NCBI RefSeq assembly: GCF_025821625.1 | Contig: NZ_JACKSH010000250.1 | Coordinates: forward strand, 1-62,276 | Reading direction: 5' to 3' | Origin: Mycolicibacterium pyrenivorans | GTDB lineage: Bacteria; Actinomycetota; Actinomycetes; Mycobacteriales; Mycobacteriaceae | DNA: 62,276 bases | In this document: positions 7,537 through 16,187 of the stretch, piece by piece | How the letters are laid out: each line of letters starts with the position of its first letter | How positions within the stretch are numbered: position 1 is the stretch's first letter | Position numbers and translations under genes: made by a program | Notes under the pieces: generated by a model | Told to the model about the DNA's origin: nothing | Database searches by the model: none | The model's input: only the letters and a program-made list of their open reading frames with translations

Positions 7537-8243
7537 ACATGAAGAAATACCACAGCCATACCCTCCTCTACCTGCACGAGACGATCGATCTGGGATCTGC
7601 GGGCAGCGAGCAGTTCGTTTCGGAGTTCAGCGCCAACTACCACCCGATGATGAGCGAGCTCGGCGCGAGGCTGTTCGCGATGTGGGAGTCGACCCCGTAC
7701 AACGGACACTGGCCGCAGGTCACCGTCGTCTGGGAGATCGACGCGTTCGCCGACTACGCGCGCATCGGCCGTGCGCAGACCCGCGGCGGCAGCCATGAGG
7801 CCGCCGCGGGGAAGTGGACGGCATACCTGCGTGACATCGGGGCCCGCGGAGAAGGCCGCATCATGTACGCGGGACGCAGCAACAAGACGCTGGCCCAGCT
7901 GCGGGACGCGGACTTCAAGGCGGGCTTGGTGATCCAGGAGATCATGCAGACCAAGCCGGGCCGTCAGGACGATTACATCCGGGAACTCGAACGGCTCTAC
8001 GTGCCCTGGTCGGAATCCACCGGAAAGAGGTGGCTCGGGTCGTTCATCACCACGTTCCGGTTCAACGAGGTCATCCATTACTGGGCGCTCGAGGGGGACT
8101 GGGACTGCTTCGAGAACCACTACCCGTCGTGGAAGGACAGCCCACCCGCCGAGATCGTCACGTGGATGAGCGTCGCGCCCGCCCTGCGTGACGGCTGGGA
8201 GGACTCCATACTCGCCGCCCTGCCACCGTCGCCTCTGCAGTGA
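7533..8243 (+). CDS. Unknown protein with dimeric alpha/beta-barrel (NIPSNAP-like) features
   Basis: 236 residues. I do not recognise an exact family. The layout suggests two ferredoxin-like alpha/beta-barrel halves: the N-terminal half has a strand, long helix, then VTVVWEIDAFADYARI, and the second half (from about 135) has LVIQEIMQTKPGRQDDYIRE, then a strand-helix ending with HYWALEGDWDCFENHY. NIPSNAP or EthD-like proteins look like this and often assist P450 or redox systems. The GTG start at 7533 has GAAGGG 10 bases upstream and overlaps the stop of the leader ORF. The stop overlaps the GTG of the next P450 as GTGA, so the two are translationally coupled; a role linked to that P450 is likely. 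Confidence 0.6.
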   Translation: MNMKKYHSHTLLYLHETIDLGSAGSEQFVSEFSANYHPMMSELGARLFAMWESTPYNGHWPQVTVVWEIDAFADYARIGRAQTRGGSHEAAAGKWTAYLRDIGARGEGRIMYAGRSNKTLAQLRDADFKAGLVIQEIMQTKPGRQDDYIRELERLYVPWSESTGKRWLGSFITTFRFNEVIHYWALEGDWDCFENHYPSWKDSPPAEIVTWMSVAPALRDGWEDSILAALPPSPLQ

Positions 8244-9487
8244 GCCTGAACATGACCGGGAAAGAACACTTCACCTACGACCCCTTCGATCCGGCAGTGA
8301 TGGCCGACCCGCTGTCGTACTACCGGGTGCTGCGTGACCGGTACCCGGTGTACTACCTCGAGAAGTGGGACACCTACGCGCTGTCGCGCTTCGCCGACAT
8401 CTGGAACGTATTGGAGATCAACGACGGAACGTTCGTCGCCTCCGAGGGGACGTTGCCTGCCGCCGCGGTGCTCGCCGACCACAACGACGGTCCGGTGCCC
8501 GACCCGCCGCTGCACCCGATGCCGTTCCACGCGAACTTCGACGCACCGCTCTACGACGAGGTCCGCCGCTGCACCGCCGCACCGTTCCGGCCCAAGTCCG
8601 TCTCCAAGCTCGCCGACCGGATCCGGACACTGGCCAACGAGCGCCTGGACGAACTGCTGCCGCGCGGCAGCTTCGATCTTACCCAGGACTACGGCGGAAT
8701 CGTCGCCGCCTCCGTCGTGTGTGAACTCGTCGGGCTGCCAAGCGATCTCGCCGCCGATGTGCTCGCCACCGTCAACGCGGGCAGCCTGGCCCAGCCGGGC
8801 AGCGGCGTCGAGGTGGCCAACGCGCGGCCCGGCTATCTGGAGTACCTGGCGCCGGTCGTGGCGCGCAGGCGGGCGGGCGATGGTGACGATCTGCCGATCG
8901 TGGACAACCTGCTCGCCTACCGGTTGCCCGACGGATCGGCACTGTCCGACACCGAGGCCGCCGTGCAGATGCTCGGCGTCTTCATCGGCGGCACCGAGAC
9001 GGTGCCCAAGATCGTCGCGCACGGGTTGTGGGAGCTCTCCGGCAGGCCCGACCAACTCGCCGCGGTCCGCGCCGACCCGGACGCCAACGTTCCGGTAGCG
9101 CGCGAGGAGATGATCCGCTACTGCGCACCCGCGCAGTGGTTCGCCCGCACCCTACGCAGGCCGTTCACCCTGCACGACACCACGATCCGGCCGGGGCAGC
9201 GGATCATCTCGCTGCTCGCGTCGGCCAACCGGGACGAGCGCGAGTACCCCGACGCCGACGAGTTCGTCTGGAACCGGCCGATCCCGCGGTTGCTCGCGTT
9301 CGGGCGCGGCCAGCACTTCTGCCTGGGCGCCCACCTCGCACGGCTGGAGATCGCGATCATGGTGACCGAGTGGCTCAAGCGGGTGCCCGACTTCCTGGTC
9401 GACGCCGACGCCGCGTCGCGGCCGCCGTCGAGCTTCCAATGGGGCTGGAACAACGTCCCCGTACAGATCCGGGCGGAGGTCGGCTGA
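8240..9487 (+). CDS. Cytochrome P450 with unusual I-helix
   Basis: 415 residues. The heme loop is FGRGQHFCLG with the axial Cys at 361, and the K-helix ExxR is E290-R293. The I-helix reads IGGTET (249-254) where most P450s have AGxDT: Glu replaces the usual Asp, while the Thr is kept. This may alter proton delivery or mark a distinct subfamily. The GTG start overlaps the upstream stop by 4 bases, and the stop is directly abutted by the ATG of the dehydrogenase gene, so it sits within a tightly coupled operon from operator D. It probably shares the ferredoxin at 5428-5619. Its substrate is unknown. Confidence 0.93.
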   Translation: MSLNMTGKEHFTYDPFDPAVMADPLSYYRVLRDRYPVYYLEKWDTYALSRFADIWNVLEINDGTFVASEGTLPAAAVLADHNDGPVPDPPLHPMPFHANFDAPLYDEVRRCTAAPFRPKSVSKLADRIRTLANERLDELLPRGSFDLTQDYGGIVAASVVCELVGLPSDLAADVLATVNAGSLAQPGSGVEVANARPGYLEYLAPVVARRRAGDGDDLPIVDNLLAYRLPDGSALSDTEAAVQMLGVFIGGTETVPKIVAHGLWELSGRPDQLAAVRADPDANVPVAREEMIRYCAPAQWFARTLRRPFTLHDTTIRPGQRIISLLASANRDEREYPDADEFVWNRPIPRLLAFGRGQHFCLGAHLARLEIAIMVTEWLKRVPDFLVDADAASRPPSSFQWGWNNVPVQIRAEVG

Positions 9488-10456
9488 ATGTGGTCCCACC
9501 GGCTCGTCGCCCCATTCACCTTCGTGAAAACCGATGTGCCGCAACGCTCGCCGGAGTCCCTGGACGACGGCCAGGTGTTGCTGCGATTCCTGGCCGGCGG
9601 GATCTGCGGCAGCGACCTTCCCGGATTCCGTGGCGCCAAGGGCAGGCTGCCGGGGGACACCGGCGTCTCGGCCGCGGAGATGGACGGGTTCCCGATCCAC
9701 GAGGTCGTCGGCGAGGTGATCGCCAGCCGCCATGCGGACCACCGCCCACGTGACCGCGTTGTCGGGTGGGCATCGGGGTTCGACGGGCTGATGGAACAGG
9801 TCGTCGCCGACGGGGACGGCCTGGCGCCCTACGACCCCGCGCTGAGCCCCGAAAACGCCGTCGGGTTGCAGCCGCTGGCCTGCGTCCTCTACGCCGTAGA
9901 GCAACTGCCCGACCTGACCGGCAGGCACGTCGCGGTCCTCGGCCAGGGCTCGATCGGGTTGTTGTTCTCCTTCGTCGCCAAGGCGGCGGGGGCCGCGCAT
10001 GTCACCGGCGTCGACCCGGTCGACCGCGACGACGTCGGCCCGGCGTTCGGGGTCGACACCGTGGTCCGCGCGACCAGTGATCGCTGGGTGAGCCGGCTCG
10101 CCCCGGATGCCAAGCCCGACATCGTGATAGAGGCCGTGGGACACCAGGTCGCGACCCTCGGGCACGCGGTGGAGGCCGTCGCGCCGGGCGGCACGGTCTT
10201 CTACTTCGGGGTGCCCGACGACGACTCCTACCCGATCAGCATGCGCACCATGCTGCGCAACAACCTCACCCTGAAAGCCGGGATCACACTCGACCGGCGG
10301 CGGGTCCTCGACCGCGCGGACGCGTTCGCGCGCCAGCACCCCGGTCTGCTCGGCCGCTACCTGACCCACACGTTCCCCGCCGACGAGGTACAGGCAGCGT
10401 TCGAACTGGCCTGCCTGCCGGTGCCCGGCAGGGTCAAGATCGCGATCGTGCCGTGA
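9488..10456 (+). CDS. Medium-chain zinc-type alcohol dehydrogenase
   Basis: 322 residues, slightly short for the MDR family. The catalytic-zinc region is GGICGSD with Cys about 40, and a His lies in FPIHEVVGEV. The NAD(P)-binding fold has VAVLGQGSIGLL. The structural-zinc lobe with four Cys appears to be absent, as in short MDR enzymes. It likely oxidises the alcohol made by the preceding P450 to a ketone or aldehyde. Its ATG follows the P450 stop with no gap, and the next start is 13 bases after its stop, so it is an internal operon gene. Confidence 0.85.
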   Translation: MWSHRLVAPFTFVKTDVPQRSPESLDDGQVLLRFLAGGICGSDLPGFRGAKGRLPGDTGVSAAEMDGFPIHEVVGEVIASRHADHRPRDRVVGWASGFDGLMEQVVADGDGLAPYDPALSPENAVGLQPLACVLYAVEQLPDLTGRHVAVLGQGSIGLLFSFVAKAAGAAHVTGVDPVDRDDVGPAFGVDTVVRATSDRWVSRLAPDAKPDIVIEAVGHQVATLGHAVEAVAPGGTVFYFGVPDDDSYPISMRTMLRNNLTLKAGITLDRRRVLDRADAFARQHPGLLGRYLTHTFPADEVQAAFELACLPVPGRVKIAIVP

Positions 10457-10469
10457 GGTGGTGGTGACG

Positions 10470-11249
10470 ATGAGCAGGCTGCAGGATGCGCTGGCCACCA
10501 AAGACCGGGTGTGGGGCGGCTGGGTGGTGGGGCCGACGATCCTCGGCCCCGAGGAGTTCGCCAGGGCCGGTTACGACTACATCGGATTCGATGTTCAGCA
10601 CGGATATCTCGGCGACGCCGACGTCGCACTGATGCTGCGCAGGCTCGAACACGTCCCCGTCGCCACCGCGGTACGCCTGCCGACACCCGATGCCGCCCCG
10701 ATCGGCAGGGTGCTCGACGCCGGTGCCGACGCCGTCGTCATCGCGATGGTCGAGTCCGCCGAACAGGCCGCCGCAGCCGTCGCCGCCACCAGGTACGCGC
10801 CGGCCGGCGTGCGCAGCTTCGGGCCGCTGCGCGCCGACGTGGGCCACGACCCCGCCGGTCTCCAGGCACGGGCGTCGGTGTTCGCGATGGTCGAAACCGC
10901 ACGCGGGCTCGCCGCGATCGACGAGATCTGTGCCGTCGACGGGTTGACCGGTGTCTATGTGGGACCTGCCGATCTCGCGATCTCCATGGGTCATGCGCCG
11001 ACCGACGCGTGGACCCGGCGGGAGGTCCGCGACGCGATGACGCACATCCACCACACCACCGACGCGGCCGGGCTGGTCAGCGGCGTCCACGCCGGCACCG
11101 GGAAGCTCGGAAACACCGCTGCACAGCTGGGATTTCGGATGATCACCGTCGCCTCGGAATCACAGGCGCTGCACCGGGGCGCGACAGCACACCTCGGCGA
11201 GGCACTCGGGACCGCCGGCGTGGCGGATCCCCGGAAGGCGGGGTACTGA
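10470..11249 (+). CDS. HpcH/HpaI family aldolase
   Basis: 259 residues. HpaI-type class II (metal-dependent) pyruvate aldolase features: GFDVQHGYLGD with the catalytic His about 44, AVRLP with the Arg, the metal-binding Glu in AMVETARGL and Asp in VYVGPADLAISMG. The family cleaves 4-hydroxy-2-oxo acids to pyruvate (or a related oxo acid) and an aldehyde. In this operon it could be the carbon-carbon cleavage step. The start at ATG 10470 has AGGTGG 8 bases upstream; a GTG at 10458 is an alternative. The stop overlaps the ATG of the next gene by one base. Confidence 0.87.
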   Translation: MSRLQDALATKDRVWGGWVVGPTILGPEEFARAGYDYIGFDVQHGYLGDADVALMLRRLEHVPVATAVRLPTPDAAPIGRVLDAGADAVVIAMVESAEQAAAAVAATRYAPAGVRSFGPLRADVGHDPAGLQARASVFAMVETARGLAAIDEICAVDGLTGVYVGPADLAISMGHAPTDAWTRREVRDAMTHIHHTTDAAGLVSGVHAGTGKLGNTAAQLGFRMITVASESQALHRGATAHLGEALGTAGVADPRKAGY

Positions 11250-11980
11250 TGACCGGCGACCGGGTCGCACTGGTCACGGGAGCCGCCCGCGGGCAGGGCG
11301 CGGCGATCGCCGCCCGGCTGCTCGAGGACGGTTTCCGCGTGGCCGCCTGCGACCTGCTCGCCGACGAGCTGGCGGCGACCGTGGCCGCGCTCGACACCGA
11401 CAGGGCGGTCGCGGTGGCGCTGGACGTGACCTCGGCCGACCAGTGGACACATGCGGTCCGCACCGTGGTCGACCGGTTCGGCGCGCTCACCACCCTGGTG
11501 AACAACGCCGGCGTGCTGCACCGCGCTTCGCTGGCCGACGAGACTCCGGCGGGCTTCGAGTGCAGCTGGCGGGTCAACTGCCTCGGCCCGTTCCTCGGAA
11601 TCCAGGCGTCGCTTGCCCACCTGCGCGACGCCGACTGCGCGGCCATCGTGAACACGTGCAGCACCGGAGCGGTCCGGCCGTTCCCGAACCACGCCGCGTA
11701 CGGGTCGTCGAAGTGGGCGCTGCGGGGTCTCACCCAGGTCGCCGCGGTCGAACTCGCGCCGTCGGGGATTCGGGTCAACTCCGTGTTCCCCGGCCCCGTC
11801 GAGACGCCGATGCTCGACGCGGACACCCAATCCCGGCTCGCCGCAACCGCTTTGATGGGCCGTATCGGTAAGCCCGTGGAGATCGCCGATGCGGTGGCGT
11901 TCCTGGTCTCCGAGCATGCGTCGTTCATCACCGGATCCGAGCTCATCGTCGACGGTGGGCAGTCCCTGAAGATTGGATGA
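11249..11980 (+). CDS. Short-chain dehydrogenase/reductase
   Basis: 243 residues, classical SDR. Cofactor motif TGAARGQG (10-17), NNAG at 85-88, catalytic Ser138 in NTCSTG, and YGSSK with Tyr151 and Lys155. The C-terminus has the usual IVDGGQS. It probably interconverts a secondary alcohol and a ketone. The start overlaps the aldolase stop by one base, and the BVMO gene begins 8 bases after its stop, so the order alcohol dehydrogenase, SDR, Baeyer-Villiger enzyme suggests it may supply the ketone to the monooxygenase. Large overlapping frames starting further upstream were disregarded because they cover the aldolase gene. Confidence 0.9.
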   Translation: MTGDRVALVTGAARGQGAAIAARLLEDGFRVAACDLLADELAATVAALDTDRAVAVALDVTSADQWTHAVRTVVDRFGALTTLVNNAGVLHRASLADETPAGFECSWRVNCLGPFLGIQASLAHLRDADCAAIVNTCSTGAVRPFPNHAAYGSSKWALRGLTQVAAVELAPSGIRVNSVFPGPVETPMLDADTQSRLAATALMGRIGKPVEIADAVAFLVSEHASFITGSELIVDGGQSLKIG

Positions 11981-11988
11981 GGACCTCA

Positions 11989-13509
11989 ATGGCGAAGACG
12001 CTCTCCGTGGGCATCATCGGGGCCGGCCCTGGCGGACTGGCGCTCGGAATCTTCCTGCGAAAAGCAGGATTCGACGATTTCACGATCTTCGACCGCGAGG
12101 ACGGCGTCGGCGGTACCTGGCGGGTCAACACCTATCCGGGTCTGGCCTGTGACGTGAAGTCGCATCTGTACTCGTATTCGTTCGACCTCAACCCGCGCTG
12201 GTCACGGATGTGGTCGGGGCAGGCGGAGATCCTGGAGTATTTCGAACGGTGCGCACGCCGCTACCGCCTGGACGCGCATCTGCGGCTGAACACCGAGATC
12301 GTCTCGGCCAGGTGGGATACCGCCAGCAGGACATGGCGGCTGGGCACCGCGACCGGTGAGGAGTTCACGTTCGACGTCGTGGTGTCGGCGATCGGGATCT
12401 TCACCCAGCCGGTGATGCCGGACCTGGTGGAGGAGGAGCCGTTCACCGGAACCCTCATGCACACCGCACGCTGGGATCACTCGGTCGACCTCCGAGACGC
12501 CCGGGTCGCGGTACTCGGCACGGGATCGACTGCAGCACAGCTGGTCCCAGAGGTCGCGAGGGTCGCGTCGAAGGTCTACTCGGTGCAACGGTCGTCGACC
12601 TGGGTGCTGCCGAAACCGGACCGGCCCTACACCGAACGCGAGAAGTGGCTGTTCGCCCATGTTCCGCTGGCCAAGAAGATCTACCGCACCAGGCTGTGGC
12701 TGCGCAGCGAGTCGAACATCTCGGTCATCGAGAACGGCAGCGACAAGACCCAGGAGTTCAAGGGGATCGCGTTACGCACACTGGAGGCGACGATCCCCGA
12801 CGAAGAGCTGCGGGCCAAGCTCACCCCGACCCACCCGTTCGGGTGTAAACGCCTGGTGTTCGCCACCGACTATCTGCAAACACTGAACCAGCCGCACGTC
12901 GAGGTGGTGTCGAGCCCGGCGCGCACGCTTCGGGCGAGGTCGGTGATCACCGAGGACGGCACCGAACTCGACGTCGACGTGGTGCTGTGCGCGACCGGCT
13001 ATGCGGCGGCGGATTATCTGGGCCAGATCGAGGTCCAGGGCGCAGACGGCACCGCGCTGCGCGACACCTGGCGTGACGGTGCGTTCGCCTACCTCGGGAT
13101 GGCTGTGCCCGGCTACCCCAACTTCTTCATGCTCTACGGACCGAACACCAACGTCGGCTCCAACAGCGTCATCTTCATGCTCGAGGCGCAGGCCCACTAC
13201 ATCGTGCGTGCGCTGAAGTACATGCGCCGCAAGGACAAGCCCTACATCGAGGTGCGGGCCGAGGTGATGCAGCGATTCCTGACCAGGATCGACACCTGGA
13301 TGCAGGGCACCGTCTGGCTGACCCGGTGCAGCAACTACTTCCGCGCCGCCAACGGGAGGGTCGTCACCCAATGGCCGCGAAGCGCGCGGGCCTTCTGGGG
13401 ACTCACCCGCTGGTTTCGGCCCTCTGACTACACCTTCTCCGAGACCTCCGGGTCGTCCGGCAGCCGCCGGGACATCCGCGTCGGGGTCCAGACCGCGGTG
13501 AAGCGGTAG
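11989..13509 (+). CDS. Baeyer-Villiger (flavin-containing) monooxygenase
   Basis: 506 residues. FAD motif GAGPGG at 11-16 followed by GGTW (41-44), the Baeyer-Villiger fingerprint FTGTLMHTARWD (152-163), and the NADPH motif LGTGSTA (176-182). This family inserts an oxygen next to a ketone, making an ester or lactone. The ATG at 11989 has GAGG 6 bases upstream; an in-frame ATG at 11977 overlaps the SDR stop and is less likely. It is followed 6 bases later by an esterase gene, the expected partner for hydrolysing its product. The pair, together with P450 and dehydrogenases, resembles the logic of camphor or cyclic-ketone degradation. Confidence 0.95.
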   Translation: MAKTLSVGIIGAGPGGLALGIFLRKAGFDDFTIFDREDGVGGTWRVNTYPGLACDVKSHLYSYSFDLNPRWSRMWSGQAEILEYFERCARRYRLDAHLRLNTEIVSARWDTASRTWRLGTATGEEFTFDVVVSAIGIFTQPVMPDLVEEEPFTGTLMHTARWDHSVDLRDARVAVLGTGSTAAQLVPEVARVASKVYSVQRSSTWVLPKPDRPYTEREKWLFAHVPLAKKIYRTRLWLRSESNISVIENGSDKTQEFKGIALRTLEATIPDEELRAKLTPTHPFGCKRLVFATDYLQTLNQPHVEVVSSPARTLRARSVITEDGTELDVDVVLCATGYAAADYLGQIEVQGADGTALRDTWRDGAFAYLGMAVPGYPNFFMLYGPNTNVGSNSVIFMLEAQAHYIVRALKYMRRKDKPYIEVRAEVMQRFLTRIDTWMQGTVWLTRCSNYFRAANGRVVTQWPRSARAFWGLTRWFRPSDYTFSETSGSSGSRRDIRVGVQTAVKR

Positions 13510-13515
13510 ACCGCC

Positions 13516-14469
13516 ATGACGATTCCCCAACGTCCGCCGGCCCGCGACATCACCGACAGACTCGATCCGGTGTTGCGGCAGTTCGCCGCGGTGCGAACCG
13601 ACCTGTCGCCGGCGGTGCTCGGCGCGGTCCGGGATTCGCTCAACCAGCGGCGTGCCGAGATCGCGAGGACCGCGGACACCGTGGCTGTCGAGATCGAGCA
13701 GCGCGCAGTCCCCGTCGAGGCGGGACGCGTCGTGACCGTCCGGATCTACCGCGGCGGGCCGCCGCCGTCACCCGCCGTCATCTACTGCCACGCGGGCGCT
13801 TTCGTGCTCGGCAACCTCGACACCGACCACCGGCAATGCATCGAGTTCGCCCGTCGCGGACGCTGCACCGTCATCTCGGTGGATTACCGGTTGGCGCCCG
13901 AACACCCGTTTCCCGCCGCGTTGGACGACGCACGCGCGATCCTCGAGTGGGTGTCGCGCAGCGCCGCCGAACTGGGGGTCGACGCCGACGCACTGGCGGT
14001 CGCCGGCAGTAGCGCCGGGGCGGCGCTGGCGGCCGGTCTTGCCCGGGGCGCCGCGGACGGGACCGCGCCCCCGGTCGTCTTCCAGATGCTGCACCAACCC
14101 GTACTCGACGACAGGCCGACACCCTCGAAGGAGGAGTTCACCTCCACGCCGGGGTTCGACGGCCCGGCCACGACGTGGATGTGGCGGCACTACTGCGGGG
14201 CAGGACCGCCGGCCGCCGAGGCGGCGCCGGGTCGAGCCTTCGAATTGGACTTCCTGCCAAGCGCATTGATCACCTGCTCGGAGCTCGATCCGCTGCGCGA
14301 CGAGGCGGTCGACTATGCGCTGCGGCTGATGTGGGCCGGCGTGACGACCGAGCTGCATGTGTTCGCCGGCACCTGCCACGGGTTCGACTCGCTGGTGCCC
14401 GACTGGGAAACCAGCGGTCAGCTGTTCGACATCCAGGGCGCCGCGCTACGGCGCGCCTTTCTGCGCTAG
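13516..14469 (+). CDS. Alpha/beta hydrolase, hormone-sensitive-lipase (HSL) family
   Basis: 317 residues. HSL-family features: oxyanion motif HAGA (92-95; most members have HGGG), VDYRLAPEHPFPAALDD (about 122-138), nucleophile Ser166 in GSSAG, acid Asp in CSELDPLRD and His in GTCHGF. It hydrolyses esters or lactones, and its position right after the BVMO makes the BVMO product the likely substrate. Its 3' end overlaps by 24 bases, tail to tail, with the SRPBCC gene. It is the last gene of the operon starting at 7533. Confidence 0.92.
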   Translation: MTIPQRPPARDITDRLDPVLRQFAAVRTDLSPAVLGAVRDSLNQRRAEIARTADTVAVEIEQRAVPVEAGRVVTVRIYRGGPPPSPAVIYCHAGAFVLGNLDTDHRQCIEFARRGRCTVISVDYRLAPEHPFPAALDDARAILEWVSRSAAELGVDADALAVAGSSAGAALAAGLARGAADGTAPPVVFQMLHQPVLDDRPTPSKEEFTSTPGFDGPATTWMWRHYCGAGPPAAEAAPGRAFELDFLPSALITCSELDPLRDEAVDYALRLMWAGVTTELHVFAGTCHGFDSLVPDWETSGQLFDIQGAALRRAFLR

Positions 14470-14934
14470 TGCCAGTTCGCGGGCGACGGCGGCGTGGTAG
14501 GCGTCGATGTTGGCGGGATTGACGGTGCGGAAGAACCCGTCCGGTAACGGGGAGTCCCTGTATGCCTCGACCGTCATCGTCCGGCTGAACAACGTGACGT
14601 CCTCGCCGGGCCGGGTGAACTCGTACTGCACGGTGATCCGGCCGGGCATCCCCCCGCTGCCGTCCGCGTCGTGGCCGAGATTTCCCACGGAGGTGAACAT
14701 CCACAATTTGGGACGCGTCGCGATCGCCAGATGCCAGGTGAACATCCGTTTGCCGTCCGGGCCGGACTCGGTCCAGGTGTCACCGACCTCGAGGGGCAGC
14801 TTCTCGACGACCTTGCCGACATGTGCGCTGCCGGGGTAGGTCTTCGGCCAGTTGGCGGGATTGGTCACGAAGTCGTAGATCTCTTCGGGAGATTGGGTGA
14901 ATGCCGTCTCCGACGTCGTCGTCACGATTCCCAC
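14446..14934 (-). CDS. SRPBCC (START/polyketide-cyclase fold) small-molecule binding protein
   Basis: 162 residues with the helix-grip pattern: SPEEIYDFVTNPANWPKTYP near the N-terminus, repeated beta strands, and a long C-terminal helix ending in VARELALAQKGAP. Proteins of this superfamily bind hydrophobic ligands or act as cyclases or hydrolases. No catalytic residues can be named. GTG at 14934 is preceded by GAAGGG with 9 bases spacing. It is divergent from the acyl-CoA dehydrogenase, and operator site E lies between them, so it belongs to the regulon. It could carry or isomerise a pathway intermediate. Confidence 0.75.
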   Translation of the reverse strand: MGIVTTTSETAFTQSPEEIYDFVTNPANWPKTYPGSAHVGKVVEKLPLEVGDTWTESGPDGKRMFTWHLAIATRPKLWMFTSVGNLGHDADGSGGMPGRITVQYEFTRPGEDVTLFSRTMTVEAYRDSPLPDGFFRTVNPANIDAYHAAVARELALAQKGAP

Positions 14935-14967
14935 GGGGGTCCGCCCTTCTGTCCGGTCGCGGTTTAC

Positions 14968-14993
14968 TTTACAAAGTATCTGCCAAATGTCAC
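14968..14993. promoter_or_regulatory. Operator/promoter site E of the island regulon
   Basis: TTTACA (14968-14973), 14 bases, TGTCAC (14988-14993), flanked by CACGCT as a possible rightward -10. It lies between the divergent SRPBCC (14934) and acyl-CoA dehydrogenase (15039) genes. The left half is itself nearly palindromic (ACTTTACAAAGT). Confidence 0.75.
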
Positions 14994-15038
14994 GCTCGTG
15001 TGGTCGGCGCAGCCACCCGGAAAGGACGGGATGTCAGC

Positions 15039-16187
15039 ATGGACTTCTCCGAAGTAGAGCTGTCCGAGGAGGATCGGGCCTTTCAGGCCGAGCTACGGGC
15101 ATTCTTGCGGTCCGTGGTGACCGAGGATGTCATCCGGCGCGACCGGGAGACCGGCGACAACTTCGACGAGGACGTCCATCTGGCCCTCGGCGCCGCCGGA
15201 TACCTCGAACGCGACTTCCTGGACGAGGAAGAGGGCGGCTTCAGCCCGCTGCGTCGCAGGATCTGGGAACTCGAGATCGGCCGCGCGCAGACCCCGTGGT
15301 TCCACTGGGGCACCACGGCGATGGTCGCCTCCGCGGTGAAGCGGTTCGGGGCGCAGGACCTCAAGGACGAGGTGCTCGAGAAGGTGCTGTCCGGTCACTA
15401 CCGGCTGTGCCTGGGCTACACCGAACCCGACGGCGGCTCCGACGTGGCGACCTGCAAGACCCGTGCCGTTCGCGACGGCGAGGGGTGGGTTGTCAATGGC
15501 TCGAAGATGTTCACCTCCAATGCCCATCACGCCCGGTACGTCTTTCTGATCACCAACACCGATCCCGCGGGGCCCAAGCATCAGAGCCTGACGATGTTCC
15601 TGGTTCCGCTGGACTCGCCGGGTGTCGAGATCCAGCCGATCCGCACCGTCGACGGTGACCGCACCAACATCACCTTCTACAGCGACGTCCGCGTCGATGA
15701 CAGATACCGCGTCGGCGCCGTGAACGGCGGCTGGGCGGTGCTCCGAGAGGCCCTCAACGCCGAACACGGCACGGTGGAACGCGACAACAGCGGCCTGCAC
15801 AAGATCGCGGTGATGACCGAGCACGCGCTGCTGCTCGCCGGTGCGGTCGACAGGGTGGCCGCCCAGGCCCGGATCGCGGACGATTCCGTCGGGTTCCGCC
15901 TCGGCCGCGCGATCGCTCGGTTGGAGGTGGCGCTGAGCACCCCGCAGATGTTCGGGCGGGTGGCGATCGCCCAGGCGTTGCGCGACCTCACCCCCGACCT
16001 GATGGACATCGCCGGGGCCGCGTCGAGCCTGCCGGTGGGCTCCGAAGGAGCGGAGTACCTGTTCCGCTTGGCGGGTCCGACCGGAATCTACGGTGGCACG
16101 CTCGAGGTGTTCCGCAACATGATCGCCCAGCATGCGCTCGGCCTCGGCAGGCCCCAGTACGCGCCGCCGGCGGCGCCGCGCACCTAG
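15039..16187 (+). CDS. Acyl-CoA dehydrogenase
   Basis: 382 residues. The signature LGYTEPDGGSDVATCKT and the substrate-side helix are typical of the family, as is the C-terminal GGTLEVFRNMIAQHALGLGRP, which replaces the more common GTSEIQRN. FAD-dependent alpha,beta-dehydrogenation of a CoA thioester, presumably the one formed by the CoA-transferase at 2292-3494, is the expected reaction. ATG 15039 with GGAAAGGA about 12 bases upstream fits the family N-terminus; a GTG at 15000 in frame would add 13 residues. Its stop overlaps the stop of the convergent LLM gene. The usual catalytic Glu in the last third is not certain from the sequence. Confidence 0.9.
   Translation: MDFSEVELSEEDRAFQAELRAFLRSVVTEDVIRRDRETGDNFDEDVHLALGAAGYLERDFLDEEEGGFSPLRRRIWELEIGRAQTPWFHWGTTAMVASAVKRFGAQDLKDEVLEKVLSGHYRLCLGYTEPDGGSDVATCKTRAVRDGEGWVVNGSKMFTSNAHHARYVFLITNTDPAGPKHQSLTMFLVPLDSPGVEIQPIRTVDGDRTNITFYSDVRVDDRYRVGAVNGGWAVLREALNAEHGTVERDNSGLHKIAVMTEHALLLAGAVDRVAAQARIADDSVGFRLGRAIARLEVALSTPQMFGRVAIAQALRDLTPDLMDIAGAASSLPVGSEGAEYLFRLAGPTGIYGGTLEVFRNMIAQHALGLGRPQYAPPAAPRT

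Noticed and set aside
10511..11248. Upstream extension of the SDR at 11249-11980
   Set aside because: The extension overlaps the aldolase gene and reads as Arg-rich out-of-frame sequence; the SDR starts at ATG 11249.
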